Position numbers and translations under genes: made by a program
Source: JAVWPP01 sp036635835
GTDB taxonomy: Bacteria > Bacillota > Clostridia > TANB77 > CAG-465
Assembly: GCA_036635835.1 (NCBI GenBank)
Contig: JAVWPP010000021.1
Span: forward strand, 1 to 20,518
Length of the DNA stretch: 20,518 nt
Direction: 5' to 3'
In this document: one piece after another, positions 5,173-13,074 of the stretch
Layout of the letters: every line of letters starts with the position of its first letter
How positions within the stretch are numbered: position 1 is the stretch's first letter
The notes under the pieces: model-generated
What the model was told of the DNA's origin: nothing
What the model saw: the letters and a program-made list of their open reading frames with translations, nothing else
Databases searched by the model: none

Positions 5173-6019
5173 TATTGAAAAAGGAACATTATATATAGTA
5201 GGAACACCAATTGGAAACATGAGAGATATAACAATAAGAGCATTAGACACCCTAAAGGAAGTAGATATAATACTTGCAGAAGACACAAGGCAAACAGTAA
5301 AGCTACTTAACTATTTTGAAATATCCAAGAAGATGATATCATACCACAGACATAATGAAATAGAAAAAGTAAATCAAGTAATACAAATATTAGACGAAGG
5401 AAAAAATGTAGCTATAGTTTCAGACGCAGGAATGCCATGCGTTTCAGACCCTGGATACTTTCTAGTAAAGGAGCTTGTAGAAAAAAGCTACCCTGTAGAA
5501 GTAATACCTGGCGTAACAGCATTTGTAACAGCAGTAGTTAAGTCTGGTATAGATACAACTAGATTCTCTTTTGAAGGCTTTATATCAGTTAATAAAAAGC
5601 AAAGAAAAGAAAGACTAATGTCCTTAGAAAACGAAACAAGAACAATGCTCTTTTACGAAGCTCCACATAAACTAATAGGCACTCTAAAAGACATGCAAAA
5701 ATATTTTCAAGGTAGATATATATGCGTAGCAAGAGAGCTAACTAAAAAGTTCGAAGAGCACGTTAGAGGAGACATAGAAACAGTAATAGAGCACTTTGAG
5801 CAAAACCCTCCAAGAGGTGAGTTTGTTATAGTTGTAAAAGGAAAAGACGAAAACGAAATAAAAGAAAACGAAAAAACTGCTGTAGAAAACATATCAGTAG
5901 AAGATCTATACATGCAGTATATAAGAGAAGGAAAATCTAAAAAAGAAGCTGTTAAGCTAGTTGCAAAAATGAAGAATATAGATAAAAACATTGTATATAA
6001 AGAAACTCTAGATATGTAG
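5162..6019 (+). CDS. rsmI: 16S rRNA (cytidine-1402-2'-O)-methyltransferase RsmI
   Basis: Tetrapyrrole-methylase-fold enzyme that 2'-O-methylates C1402 in the decoding centre of 16S rRNA using SAM. The N-terminus GTLYIVGTPIGNMRDIT and the following LAEDTRQTVKLLNYF are hallmark RsmI motifs. VSDAGMPCVSDPGY and the VEVIPGVTAF segment form the SAM pocket. ARELTKKFEE and the GEFVIVVKG strand are also conserved. The C-terminus (IREGKSKKEAVKLVAKMKNI) is the usual helical tail. 285 aa matches the family. The ATG lies within the last codons of trmN6, so translation is probably coupled. A new promoter starts 5 nt after the stop. Confidence 0.95.
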   Translation: MKNSIEKGTLYIVGTPIGNMRDITIRALDTLKEVDIILAEDTRQTVKLLNYFEISKKMISYHRHNEIEKVNQVIQILDEGKNVAIVSDAGMPCVSDPGYFLVKELVEKSYPVEVIPGVTAFVTAVVKSGIDTTRFSFEGFISVNKKQRKERLMSLENETRTMLFYEAPHKLIGTLKDMQKYFQGRYICVARELTKKFEEHVRGDIETVIEHFEQNPPRGEFVIVVKGKDENEIKENEKTAVENISVEDLYMQYIREGKSKKEAVKLVAKMKNIDKNIVYKETLDM

Positions 6020-6023
6020 CCAA

Positions 6024-6052
6024 TTGACATAATACTGCTTTTGTGATATAAT
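6024..6052 (+). promoter_or_regulatory. strong sigma-A promoter
   Basis: TTGACA (6024-6029), exactly 17 nt, TATAAT (6047-6052), with an extended TG before the -10: both hexamers are perfect. It starts 5 nt after the rsmI stop and drives the 20-codon ORF at 6080 and probably the coiled-coil gene beyond the gap. Confidence 0.85.
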
Positions 6053-6079
6053 ATAAGTATTAGAAAAGAGGTATTTAGT

Positions 6080-6142
6080 ATGGAATTAGATATGTTTTTA
6101 GTAGAGTTAGATAAAGAATTAGAAATCAAAGAAAACAAATAA
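6080..6142 (+). CDS. 20-codon ORF before the assembly gap
   Basis: ATG 6080 follows AGAGG at about 8 nt and a perfect sigma-A promoter. The product starts MELDMFLVELDKELEI and ends in Lys after 20 residues, just 2 nt before the run of Ns. It is very acidic and helical in character, like the start of the coiled-coil protein that follows. It may be a real miniprotein, a leader peptide, or an N-terminal part of a gene whose middle was lost in the gap. The bases on the right side of the gap also give a stop in the same context, which favours a true short ORF. Confidence 0.4.
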   Translation: MELDMFLVELDKELEIKENK

Positions 6143-6144
6143 AA

Positions 6145-6244
6145 NNNNNNNNNNNNNNNNNNNNNNNNNNNNNNNNNNNNNNNNNNNNNNNNNNNNNNNN
6201 NNNNNNNNNNNNNNNNNNNNNNNNNNNNNNNNNNNNNNNNNNNN
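6145..6244. other. assembly gap of 100 Ns
   Basis: Exactly 100 undetermined bases, the usual placeholder for a scaffold gap of unknown size. The left flank contains AAAACAAATA and the right flank starts with the same ten bases, so the contig ends may overlap and the real gap may be zero or negative. Confidence 0.95.
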
Positions 6245-6289
6245 AAAACAAATAGAAATTAAATAATTTAAAATATTGGAGGTATACAT

Positions 6290-7825
6290 ATGAACGAAGA
6301 TCAAGAAAAACTTATGGTATTAGAAGAAATGGAAAGAGAAGAAAAACAAAAAGAGGAAAGCAAAAAAGAAGAAAGCAAAAGAAATCAAAGCTATGACGTA
6401 GAAGACAACGCTCAAAGTGCTAAAGCAACTGAAGAAAATCAAGTTTTTGAAGAAGAAAGAATGTTTAACGAAAGAATGCATGTACAAATTCAAAATAGAA
6501 TTGCTGCAAAAATAGCTAAACTAGAAGAAAAAATAAATTCAGGAACTCTTTCAAAAGAAGACGAAAAAGAAGCTAAGCAGATGATAGAAAAAATGAAAAA
6601 AGACATGAAAGGTTTAGATTCAAACTATAGTGCTTTTGCAAAAAGCTCTGTTAAAGATGCAGACTACTACAAGATAATTAACTCATATGATGCCCTAGTT
6701 AATCAAAACATAACTACAGAAGAATACGAAGCATTTAAAAATGAAGCAATGCAAGAAACAATAAATGATGGTGTATATACATTTTCAAATATTATGCTTG
6801 CTAAAAATTCATCAGATAGAGTTAAAATATTAGAAAATATGACAGAAGACGAAAAACTTCAGCTATTAAGTAGCACAATTAATACAAGACCTAAAACTCC
6901 ATATAAAAAGGAACCCCTAAAATCTCGCTTTATTCCAAGCATAGTTAGACATCTAGCACTACCTAAAATGGAAATAAACAAAGAAGCAGAGTGCAATAAG
7001 GAAAACCTTAGACAGTTTGTACAAGAACACTTAGTATCTGCAAAAGCAAAATCTGAGCTAGTTCTTTCAGACCTTGCCTATGAAATAGACGGAACAGTTA
7101 TAAAAGATTCAAAACCAGATCTAGCTAGCAAGTTAGACAAAAGAAAACAAGAAGACAGATATGGACTACTTGGCCTTGAGTTTAAACTAGAATCAGATAA
7201 AGAAGTAGGAGAAGCAGACACAGACACTGAAAGAAGAATGAAAGTTGCAAACTATAAAAGAAAAGAAAAATGGAGATCTTCAACAGGTTCATCTAGAACA
7301 ACTGCAAGAAAAGAAATAGAGTATACAGACGAAAAAACAGGTAAAGAAAGATCTAAAATATACAAATACGAGTACTACAATAGAAAATACAATAACAAAG
7401 TAGCAAGAAAAGCACAAGACTTAGATGTATACAAAGATACTTACGAAAAATATAAAAAAGAAACAGATGAAATAAAAGAAAAAAATCCAGAAGCAGTTAT
7501 AGATGAGAAAAAAGAAAGATTCATGTCTATGTATAAATCATACGCAGCAGATTTAAAATGCGCACAAGAGTTACAAAGCGTATACGAATTATATAACGAA
7601 AAATATCCAGCAAAATCTTTTAAAAAGCAAAGAGCAGAAAAAACAGAAGCTGTATATAAAGAAGCCGGAGTAAATATGCCAGTAAACCAAACAAAAAATG
7701 CTCTAAGAGATGATCTAAACAAAAAAATAAAATCTAGAGCAGCGCAACAAGCAAGTTACAAAAGCAGAGATAATGCAAATGATAAAACAACTCTAAATGT
7801 AGACAACGAGTATAAAGAAAGATAA
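6290..7825 (+). CDS. large charged coiled-coil protein, unknown function
   Basis: 511 aa, no signal peptide or membrane segment, dominated by Lys and Glu. The first 50 residues are nearly all Glu/Lys/Gln (MVLEEMEREEKQKEESKKEE), followed by helices with coiled-coil character around residues 55-120 and 400-500. A less repetitive middle part (about 150-330) contains SRFIPSIVRHLALPKMEIN and a LVLSDLAYEIDGTVI segment that could be globular. GGAGG stands 7 nt before ATG 6290. A 12-bp terminator follows the stop. No family recognised; a structural or scaffold role is only a guess from composition. Upstream sequence is partly missing, although this start has a convincing ribosome binding site. Confidence 0.75.
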   Translation: MNEDQEKLMVLEEMEREEKQKEESKKEESKRNQSYDVEDNAQSAKATEENQVFEEERMFNERMHVQIQNRIAAKIAKLEEKINSGTLSKEDEKEAKQMIEKMKKDMKGLDSNYSAFAKSSVKDADYYKIINSYDALVNQNITTEEYEAFKNEAMQETINDGVYTFSNIMLAKNSSDRVKILENMTEDEKLQLLSSTINTRPKTPYKKEPLKSRFIPSIVRHLALPKMEINKEAECNKENLRQFVQEHLVSAKAKSELVLSDLAYEIDGTVIKDSKPDLASKLDKRKQEDRYGLLGLEFKLESDKEVGEADTDTERRMKVANYKRKEKWRSSTGSSRTTARKEIEYTDEKTGKERSKIYKYEYYNRKYNNKVARKAQDLDVYKDTYEKYKKETDEIKEKNPEAVIDEKKERFMSMYKSYAADLKCAQELQSVYELYNEKYPAKSFKKQRAEKTEAVYKEAGVNMPVNQTKNALRDDLNKKIKSRAAQQASYKSRDNANDKTTLNVDNEYKER

Positions 7826-7870
7826 TAAAAATATAAAAAAATATAATAAAAAAGATAATAAAATAAGCAC

Positions 7871-7898
7871 AAAAATGCAACCTAAGGTTGCATTTTTT
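7871..7898 (+). terminator. intrinsic terminator after the coiled-coil gene
   Basis: AAAAATGCAACC (7871-7882), loop TAA, GGTTGCATTTTT (7886-7897): a 12-bp stem ending in a T-run, 46 nt after the stop. Confidence 0.9.
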
Positions 7899-8068
7899 AT
7901 CTTTTAATATATAATATAAAAGTAATAAAAGAAAAACAAAAATAAAAAAAAGAAAAACAAAAGCAAAAAAAATAAAACTACATATATACGCTAAACCATA
8001 TAAATAAGAAAAAGTCAGATATATGTTTTTTTAAAGCAAAAAAATAAACCAAAGTAAGAGAGGAAAAA

Positions 8069-8932
8069 ATGAAAAAGATGATACAAGCCGTGTTAATAGT
8101 AATATGTATAATAATATGTATAAATATATATATTAGTAATAACATCATAGAAGTAACAAAATACAATTTAGAATCAGAAAAAATACCAAAAGAATTTGAT
8201 GGATACAAAATAGTACAAATATCAGATTTACATAGCGAAGAAAAAGGCAAAAAAAATATAAAACTAATAGAAAAAATAGATGCCCAAAACCCAGACATAG
8301 TAGTTATGACAGGAGATATGGTAGATAAAAGATGTAAAGACTTCACAACATTTATAGACCTATGCAACAACCTAGCAGAAAAATATCCGGTATACTACGT
8401 AGTAGGAAATAACGAAGAACACTTAAAAGTAAAAAACTTTACAAAGCTAAAAAAAGAGCTAAAAAACACAAAAGTAAAATACATGTCAAATAGCAAAGTA
8501 GAGCTAAAAAAAGGAGCATCATATATAAATTTATACGGAATACAGTATAAATTCAACCTAAAAGCCCTTACATTTAAACCACTGGAAAAGCAGCAAAAAA
8601 TATTAAACGTAACACTTGGATATGCAGACAAAAGCAAATACAACATCCTACTTGCCCATGACCCTATACCGTTTAAAAACTACGCAGCTTGGGGAGCAGA
8701 TGCAACGCTTTCAGGACATATACACGGAGGCATAATACGCATAGGAACTCAAGGTGTCCTATCACCAGAAAGAACATTTAAACCTAAATACACAGGTGGA
8801 ATATACAGCTTAGAAGAAGATCCAGAAAAAAAACTAATACTAAACAGAGGACTTAGCATAACCCCGCTACTATTTAGAATAAACAACAAATTAGACGTAA
8901 CATGCATAACTTTAAAAGCTAAAGAAATGTAA
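8069..8932 (+). CDS. membrane-anchored metallophosphoesterase (YkuE/YaeI type)
   Basis: Calcineurin-like phosphoesterase with a two-metal site, probably on the outer face of the membrane and anchored by an N-terminal hydrophobic helix (residues 5-22). All metal-site motifs are visible: D53-L-H55, G82-D83-M-V-D, G113-N114-N-E116, H197-D198 and G216-H-I-H-G-G221. Relatives include the YkuE group, reported to act on cell-envelope phospholipid or lipid A-like substrates, but here the substrate is unknown. 287 aa is normal. AGAGAGG lies 6-7 nt before the ATG. The next gene starts 50 nt later with its own ribosome binding site and no terminator between, so the two are probably co-transcribed. Confidence 0.88.
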   Translation: MKKMIQAVLIVICIIICINIYISNNIIEVTKYNLESEKIPKEFDGYKIVQISDLHSEEKGKKNIKLIEKIDAQNPDIVVMTGDMVDKRCKDFTTFIDLCNNLAEKYPVYYVVGNNEEHLKVKNFTKLKKELKNTKVKYMSNSKVELKKGASYINLYGIQYKFNLKALTFKPLEKQQKILNVTLGYADKSKYNILLAHDPIPFKNYAAWGADATLSGHIHGGIIRIGTQGVLSPERTFKPKYTGGIYSLEEDPEKKLILNRGLSITPLLFRINNKLDVTCITLKAKEM

Positions 8933-8982
8933 AAGTATAAAAACAAAATAAACGTAAAACATATAACTGTAAAGGAGATAGT

Positions 8983-10119
8983 ATGGAATATATAACACAA
9001 TATTTTTTAGTATTCATAGAGGGAATAATATCGTTTTTCTCTCCATGCGTCCTTCCCCTTATCCCTATATATGTAGGTTACCTATCTGGCACAAAAATAG
9101 ATAAAAAGAAAATGCTCATCAACACAGTTTGCTTTGTATGCGGAATATCTACAGCCTTCTTCATACTAGGAATCTCGTTTACTGCGCTTAGCAAATATCT
9201 TTTTGCAAGCAAAGATATTTTCATCAAAATAGCAGGTATAATAATACTCCTACTTGGACTTTTTGAGCTAGGTTTTCTCAAAATAGATAAACTAGAAAAA
9301 ACATATAAAATGAAAAACAAATCAAATCTAAAAAACATAAACCCACTAGTTGCATACGTACTTGGATTTACATTTAGCTTTGCTTGGACGCCCTGTGTAG
9401 GGCCTACGCTTTCATCTGTAATCCTACTTGCATCTACAGAAAAAAGCGCTATAATAGCAGTAATGTACATCATAATATACACCCTAGGATACATCATTCC
9501 ATTCATCATATTAGGAATATTTACAGAAACATTCCTAAAATATCTAAAAGAAAAAAGAAACATATTTGCATACGTAGTAAAACTTAGCGGCATCATCCTA
9601 ATTTGCATAGGCCTATACACAATATTCAAAGCACCAGCAAATACGGAAAAGCCAAATATAGAGCAAGAAAAGCCACAAGTAAATGCACAGCAAGAAAACA
9701 TATTAGACTTCAAACTAAAAGCGCTAGACGGAAAAGAATACACCCTATCGCAGTTCAAAGGAAAAAAAGTATTCATAAATTTCTTTGCAACTTGGTGCCC
9801 ACCATGCAAAGGAGAAATGCCACACATACAAACAATATACGAAGAAAACAGCAAAAACGCAGGAGATATAATAGTTATAACTATAGCTAATCCACGTGGA
9901 TCAGACGCATCTATAAACAAAATAAGAGAATACATAAACGAAAATAAATATACATTCCCAGTTCTCCTAGACGAAACAGGAGACGTCTTTAGAAAATATG
10001 ATATAGCTTCTTTTCCAACTACATATATAATAAATGAAAAAGGAGAAATAGAAAACAAAATAGTAGGCGGCATGACCCTTATAAAAATGAGAAGCCTTTT
10101 AAAATGGAGCAGCAGATAA
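8983..10119 (+). CDS. CcdA-TlpA/ResA fusion: thiol-disulfide transporter plus thioredoxin-like domain
   Basis: Residues 1 to about 215 form a CcdA-type (DsbD beta-domain) membrane protein with the paired reactive cysteines in SPC22VLPLIP and WTPC138VGP; it passes electrons across the membrane from cytosolic thioredoxin. After a Gln/Asn/Pro-rich linker (about 216-238) comes a TlpA/ResA-type thioredoxin fold (240-378) with the W-C272-P-P-C275 active site and the cis-Pro segment ASFPTTYI. In many Firmicutes ccdA and resA-like genes are separate; here carrier and its extracytoplasmic acceptor are one polypeptide. AAAGGAGA stands before ATG 8983. The role is presumably keeping extracytoplasmic thiols reduced, e.g. 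for cytochrome maturation or thiol repair; no cytochrome genes are visible here. Confidence 0.92.
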   Translation: MEYITQYFLVFIEGIISFFSPCVLPLIPIYVGYLSGTKIDKKKMLINTVCFVCGISTAFFILGISFTALSKYLFASKDIFIKIAGIIILLLGLFELGFLKIDKLEKTYKMKNKSNLKNINPLVAYVLGFTFSFAWTPCVGPTLSSVILLASTEKSAIIAVMYIIIYTLGYIIPFIILGIFTETFLKYLKEKRNIFAYVVKLSGIILICIGLYTIFKAPANTEKPNIEQEKPQVNAQQENILDFKLKALDGKEYTLSQFKGKKVFINFFATWCPPCKGEMPHIQTIYEENSKNAGDIIVITIANPRGSDASINKIREYINENKYTFPVLLDETGDVFRKYDIASFPTTYIINEKGEIENKIVGGMTLIKMRSLLKWSSR

Positions 10120-10135
10120 GCTGCTCTATCTTTTT
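10107..10135 (+). terminator. intrinsic terminator overlapping the ccdA-tlpA stop
   Basis: GAGCAGC (10107-10113), loop AGATAA holding the stop codon TAA (10117-10119), GCTGCTC (10120-10126), then ATCTTTTT. Confidence 0.8.
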
Positions 10136-10222
10136 GTCTTTCTTTTATTTTTCTATTTTCTATTTTTTCTTTTTTTCTTCAATTACTCTTTCCTTTACTT
10201 TTTATCTTGCTTTTCTATCTAC
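10126..10222 (+). other. pyrimidine-rich intergenic tract
   Basis: About 95 nt almost wholly T and C with scattered A and very few G, between the ccdA-tlpA terminator and the next promoter. No ORF or hairpin seen. Probably a consequence of strand composition. Confidence 0.6.
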
Positions 10223-10283
10223 TAACTTCGTAAGATAACCTACAATATATCCCCATCCCTTCCTTCTACTTTTTCCATAAACA

Positions 10284-10312
10284 TTGCATATTTATGTCAC
10301 CTGTGATATAAT
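10284..10312 (+). promoter_or_regulatory. sigma-A promoter of the PHP gene
   Basis: TTGCAT (10284-10289), 17 nt, TATAAT (10307-10312), extended TG. The -10 region TGTGATATAATATAAG is identical over 16 nt to that of the promoter at 6024. Confidence 0.8.
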
Positions 10313-10362
10313 ATAAGCATAACAACTGAAAAGTTTCAAAATAAATATTTTGGAGGAAACTT

Positions 10363-11184
10363 ATGAAGATAGATATGCACACACATTCAATAAACTCAGA
10401 CGGAACAAAAACACCAATGGAGCTAGCAAAAGAAGCAAAAGAATTAAATTTAGAAATGTTTTGCATTACAGACCACAACAAATGCGCATACTACGAGCAA
10501 ATAGAAGAAATATACAGCAAAGTAGGAATAAGAATAATCCCATCAATAGAGCTAACAGTAGCAACAGATCCTTCTATACAAACCCCACGCGCGCAAATGC
10601 ACATCTTAGGCTATGGAATAAAAGATATAGAAAAACTAAGAGAAAAACTAAACTATATAAAGCAGCAAAACGACAAAGAATGTATAAAATGCTTAGATAA
10701 AATGGTGCAAGACAGTATAGGAATAACCTACGAAGACGTCCTAAGAAACTCAGCAATAGGGAAAATAACAAGAGGATCAATAATGAGAGCGCTAGTAGAA
10801 AATGAAATAGTAAAAGACCTAGAAGAAGCAAAAGAAGTGCTTAAACAGCACCCAAAATACAGCATAAATAAAATAGCTATGTCATACAAAGAAGGAATAA
10901 ACCTACTTAAAGAAGTAGGCGCACTAGTTATATTAGCACACCCATATAGACCAAAGTTTGCAAATCTAGAAGAATCTATACTCCAGCTAAAAGCCCTAGG
11001 AATAGATGGCATAGAGGTTTTCTATAAGCCATACACCATGCAAAGAGTAGAAGAGTTAAACCAAATAGCAACAAAGTATAACCTCTTAAAAACAGGAGGA
11101 ACAGATTGCCACTCAAAAAAGAAAAGACTCACACTTGGAGTAGAAGCAGCAGACTTAGAAATAGTAAAACTACTAAAAAACTAG
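10363..11184 (+). CDS. PHP-domain phosphoesterase (YciV/TrpH-like)
   Basis: A metal-dependent PHP-family hydrolase. Metal ligands are visible in order: H6-x-H8 and D13 (DMHTHSINSDG), D37-H38 (ITDHN), the Glu of PSIELT, the His in VILAHPY, and the T-D-C-H motif near the C-terminus (GGTDCHSKK). The 3'-side insertion and length (273 aa) match the YciV/RNase AM group, characterised in E. coli as a 5'-3' exonuclease for short RNA and 3',5'-bisphosphonucleotides, but histidinol-phosphatase-like or other activities are possible. TTTGGAGG lies 6-8 nt before ATG 10363. It is a single-gene unit between its own promoter and a hairpin shared with the convergent gene. Confidence 0.88.
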   Translation: MKIDMHTHSINSDGTKTPMELAKEAKELNLEMFCITDHNKCAYYEQIEEIYSKVGIRIIPSIELTVATDPSIQTPRAQMHILGYGIKDIEKLREKLNYIKQQNDKECIKCLDKMVQDSIGITYEDVLRNSAIGKITRGSIMRALVENEIVKDLEEAKEVLKQHPKYSINKIAMSYKEGINLLKEVGALVILAHPYRPKFANLEESILQLKALGIDGIEVFYKPYTMQRVEELNQIATKYNLLKTGGTDCHSKKKRLTLGVEAADLEIVKLLKN

Positions 11185-11187
11185 TAG

Positions 11188-11226
11188 AAAGCAGAGACAA
11201 AATTATCTCTGCTTTTGCATGCAAAA
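11188..11226. terminator. bidirectional terminator between convergent genes
   Basis: AAAGCAGAGA (11188-11197) pairs with TCTCTGCTTT (11206-11215), followed by the palindrome TTTTGCATGCAAAA (11213-11226). It lies between the PHP gene and the convergent deacetylase and probably serves both. Confidence 0.7.
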
Positions 11227-11228
11227 AA

Positions 11229-11978
11229 TCACCTAGATTTAAGCATCTCATCTCTAGCTGCCTTTAATTCATTAAGTTTAGACACAGTAACAAAAGTATA
11301 CCCATCTGCCTTAAGATTCTGTATAATAAGCTTAGAAGCCTCTACAGATGTAGGAAATATATCATGCATAAGAATAATATCATAACTTGTAGTCTCTCTA
11401 ATAACCCTAGAATAAATTTTTTCAGCAGACCTATATTTCCAGTCTAAAGAATCTACATTCCAAAGAATAATAGGCATCTTAATAAACTCTTTCACTCGCT
11501 TATTAACGCTCCCATAAGGAGGCCTAACTATACTTGCATAACTAGAAGTAGCGGCATAAATAAGCTCATTTGTGCTAGATATTTGCTCATGAATTTTTTC
11601 GTTTTTTATCTTAGTAAACAGCTTATGCGTATAGCTGTGCACCCCAATCTCATGCCCATCTTTTTTAATATTTCTAAGTATTTCTTCGTTACCAGATATA
11701 TTCTCACCAAGCAGAAAAAAAGTAACCGTAACATCATTTTCTTTCAAAAACTCTAGAAGCAAAGGAGTAGTCTTTTTGCTAGGACCATCATCAAAAGTTA
11801 AAGCCACGTACTTAGGTGCATACACATACACAGACGTTTGCACCATATCTTTAGAAGACATAGAGCGCTCAATATTTGAGTTATATATGCTTAAGTTAAT
11901 ATAGTTTGCAATCCCTCTAGCATTAAATGCAAGAAGCGCGGAAAAAAAGAAAAAGAAAACTAAAATAAATTTCTTCAT
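11229..11978 (-). CDS. secreted/anchored polysaccharide deacetylase (NodB family)
   Basis: Carbohydrate esterase family 4 enzyme, removing N-acetyl groups from peptidoglycan or another glycan outside the cell. An N-terminal hydrophobic stretch (residues 3-20) is a signal peptide or anchor. CE4 motifs in order: MT1 T61-F-D63-D64-G-P, MT2 H114-S-Y-T-H118, MT3 R152-P-P-Y-G, MT4 near D176 (NVDSLDW), and MT5 with L-M-H205-D. All metal and catalytic residues (Asp, two His, general base Asp63, general acid His) are present, so it should be active. GAGGTG precedes ATG 11978. 249 aa fits the sporulation or cell-wall deacetylases of Firmicutes; which one cannot be told. Divergent from the DUF3298 gene with 0A-like boxes between them. 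Confidence 0.92.
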   Translation of the reverse strand: MKKFILVFFFFFSALLAFNARGIANYINLSIYNSNIERSMSSKDMVQTSVYVYAPKYVALTFDDGPSKKTTPLLLEFLKENDVTVTFFLLGENISGNEEILRNIKKDGHEIGVHSYTHKLFTKIKNEKIHEQISSTNELIYAATSSYASIVRPPYGSVNKRVKEFIKMPIILWNVDSLDWKYRSAEKIYSRVIRETTSYDIILMHDIFPTSVEASKLIIQNLKADGYTFVTVSKLNELKAARDEMLKSR

Positions 11979-12082
11979 GGAAACACCTCAAAATTCATTA
12001 GATAATATAATGTATATGCAAATACATAAATATATAAGACAGTAAAAAGAAAAAATATACACAGTTATATAATTAAAAATAT

Positions 12083-12157
12083 TGCCGAAAAATGTCGCAC
12101 GAAACTTATACAAAACATAAAAATAGTATTGACATGCAGAAACAAAAGTTCTATAAT
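12083..12157 (+). promoter_or_regulatory. sigma-A promoter with two 0A-like boxes
   Basis: TTGACA (12129-12134), exactly 17 nt, TATAAT (12152-12157). Upstream, TGCCGAA (12083-12089, matching TGNCGAA) and TGTCGCA (12093-12099) are 10 bp apart, with 29 nt to the -35 (24 nt in the small RNA units). It drives the DUF3298 gene with a leader of about 120 nt. The remainder of this divergent intergenic region (11979-12283) is A/T-rich with nothing else recognised. Confidence 0.65.
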
Positions 12158-12283
12158 AAGCACGGAAGAAAAAAGAAAAAAGAAATAAGAAAAAAATATT
12201 CAAATATATAATAAAAGCGCAAGTTTTGTAAATTCATTTATTTAAAATAAAGAGCAAGCATATAATATCTTAGGTGATAGAAA

Positions 12284-13004
12284 ATGAACAACAAAAAATG
12301 CAATCAAATTTTAGCTGTATCTTTACTTGTAAGTATATTTTTCATTTCAGCAATTACATGTACTGGCTACTTTGTTTTAAAAGAAAGAAACCTTAAAACC
12401 ATCGATGTTTCAGTAGATATAAACGCGCAAAACAAAAAAAATATATACGCAACTAAACACATAAATAAAGAAAATACAAAAATATATTATCCCGTTACAG
12501 CAGACGAAAAATTTAACAAAATGGCAGAAAAAATAGTTAACGAAAACATAGAAAAATTCGAAAAAGCAAAAACAGAAGACCCTTCACAAAACATTCAAAT
12601 AGTATATAATGTAACAAAGCAAAGTGAAAATATATACTCATTTGTATTTAGCACAGAAATAAAAACTGCGCTTCGCCCAGACACATATATACAAAGTATA
12701 ACTTACGATTTTTCTAAAAAAGAAGAAATAACTATAGATAATTTATTCAAAGATTTAAACAAAGAACTTAGATATATTTCAAAATACACATACGAAGAAT
12801 TAGCTAAAAATCCAGAAATATTAAGGCTTCGGAAACTTAAACAAAGTAAAAGAAGGAACAGCGCCTCTAGCAGAAAACTTCAGCACATTTGCAGTAGACG
12901 AAAAAGTACTAATTATATACTTTAACAGATATCAAGTAGCACCATATATTGTAGGAGATTTAAATGTTTGCATACCTCTAAACAACATAGAAATTAATAT
13001 ATAA
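12284..13004 (+). pseudogene. RsiV/DUF4163-DUF3298-type membrane-anchored protein, frameshifted
   Basis: N-terminal hydrophobic helix (about residues 10-32), then an extracytoplasmic region with the DUF4163/DUF3298 pattern (IYYPVTADEKFNKMAEKIV; TYIQSITYDFSKKEEITIDN). The frame starting at 12284 runs to a stop at 12923, but after about residue 180 it turns into a Lys/Arg/Ser-rich nonsense tail. In the +1 frame from about 12825 to the TAA at 13002-13004 the expected C-terminus appears, including KEGTAPLAENFSTFAVDE and YFNRYQVAPYIVGD, a near-diagnostic DUF3298 ending. One extra base (or two missing) near 12821-12830 explains it. It is either a real pseudogene or a sequencing/assembly error. Proteins with this domain include the anti-sigma factor RsiV, but no sigma factor gene is adjacent. 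Confidence 0.8.
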
Positions 13005-13007
13005 AAA

Positions 13008-13051
13008 TGTCGAAAAAAGTAGTTTACACTGATTATTTTATATGATATACT
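13008..13051 (+). promoter_or_regulatory. NRPS promoter with a 0A-like box
   Basis: TTTACA (13023-13028), 17 nt, TATACT (13046-13051). TGTCGAA (13008-13014) inside ATGTCGAAAAAA lies 8 nt before the -35, nearer than in the small RNA units (24 nt), and begins 3 nt after the DUF3298 stop codon. A predicted start near 13058 leaves a leader of only about 17 nt. Confidence 0.7.
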
Positions 13052-13074
13052 GAGACTTGACAAGTGAGGTTGTT

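Noticed and set aside
9078..10073. Long reverse-strand frame (331 codons) opposite the CcdA-TlpA gene
   Set aside because: The forward frame has complete conserved motifs; the reverse frame is a codon-bias shadow.
13057..13074. TTG start for the NRPS, six residues upstream
   Set aside because: It falls at or before the predicted transcript start; the ATG at 13075 has GTGAGG correctly placed.
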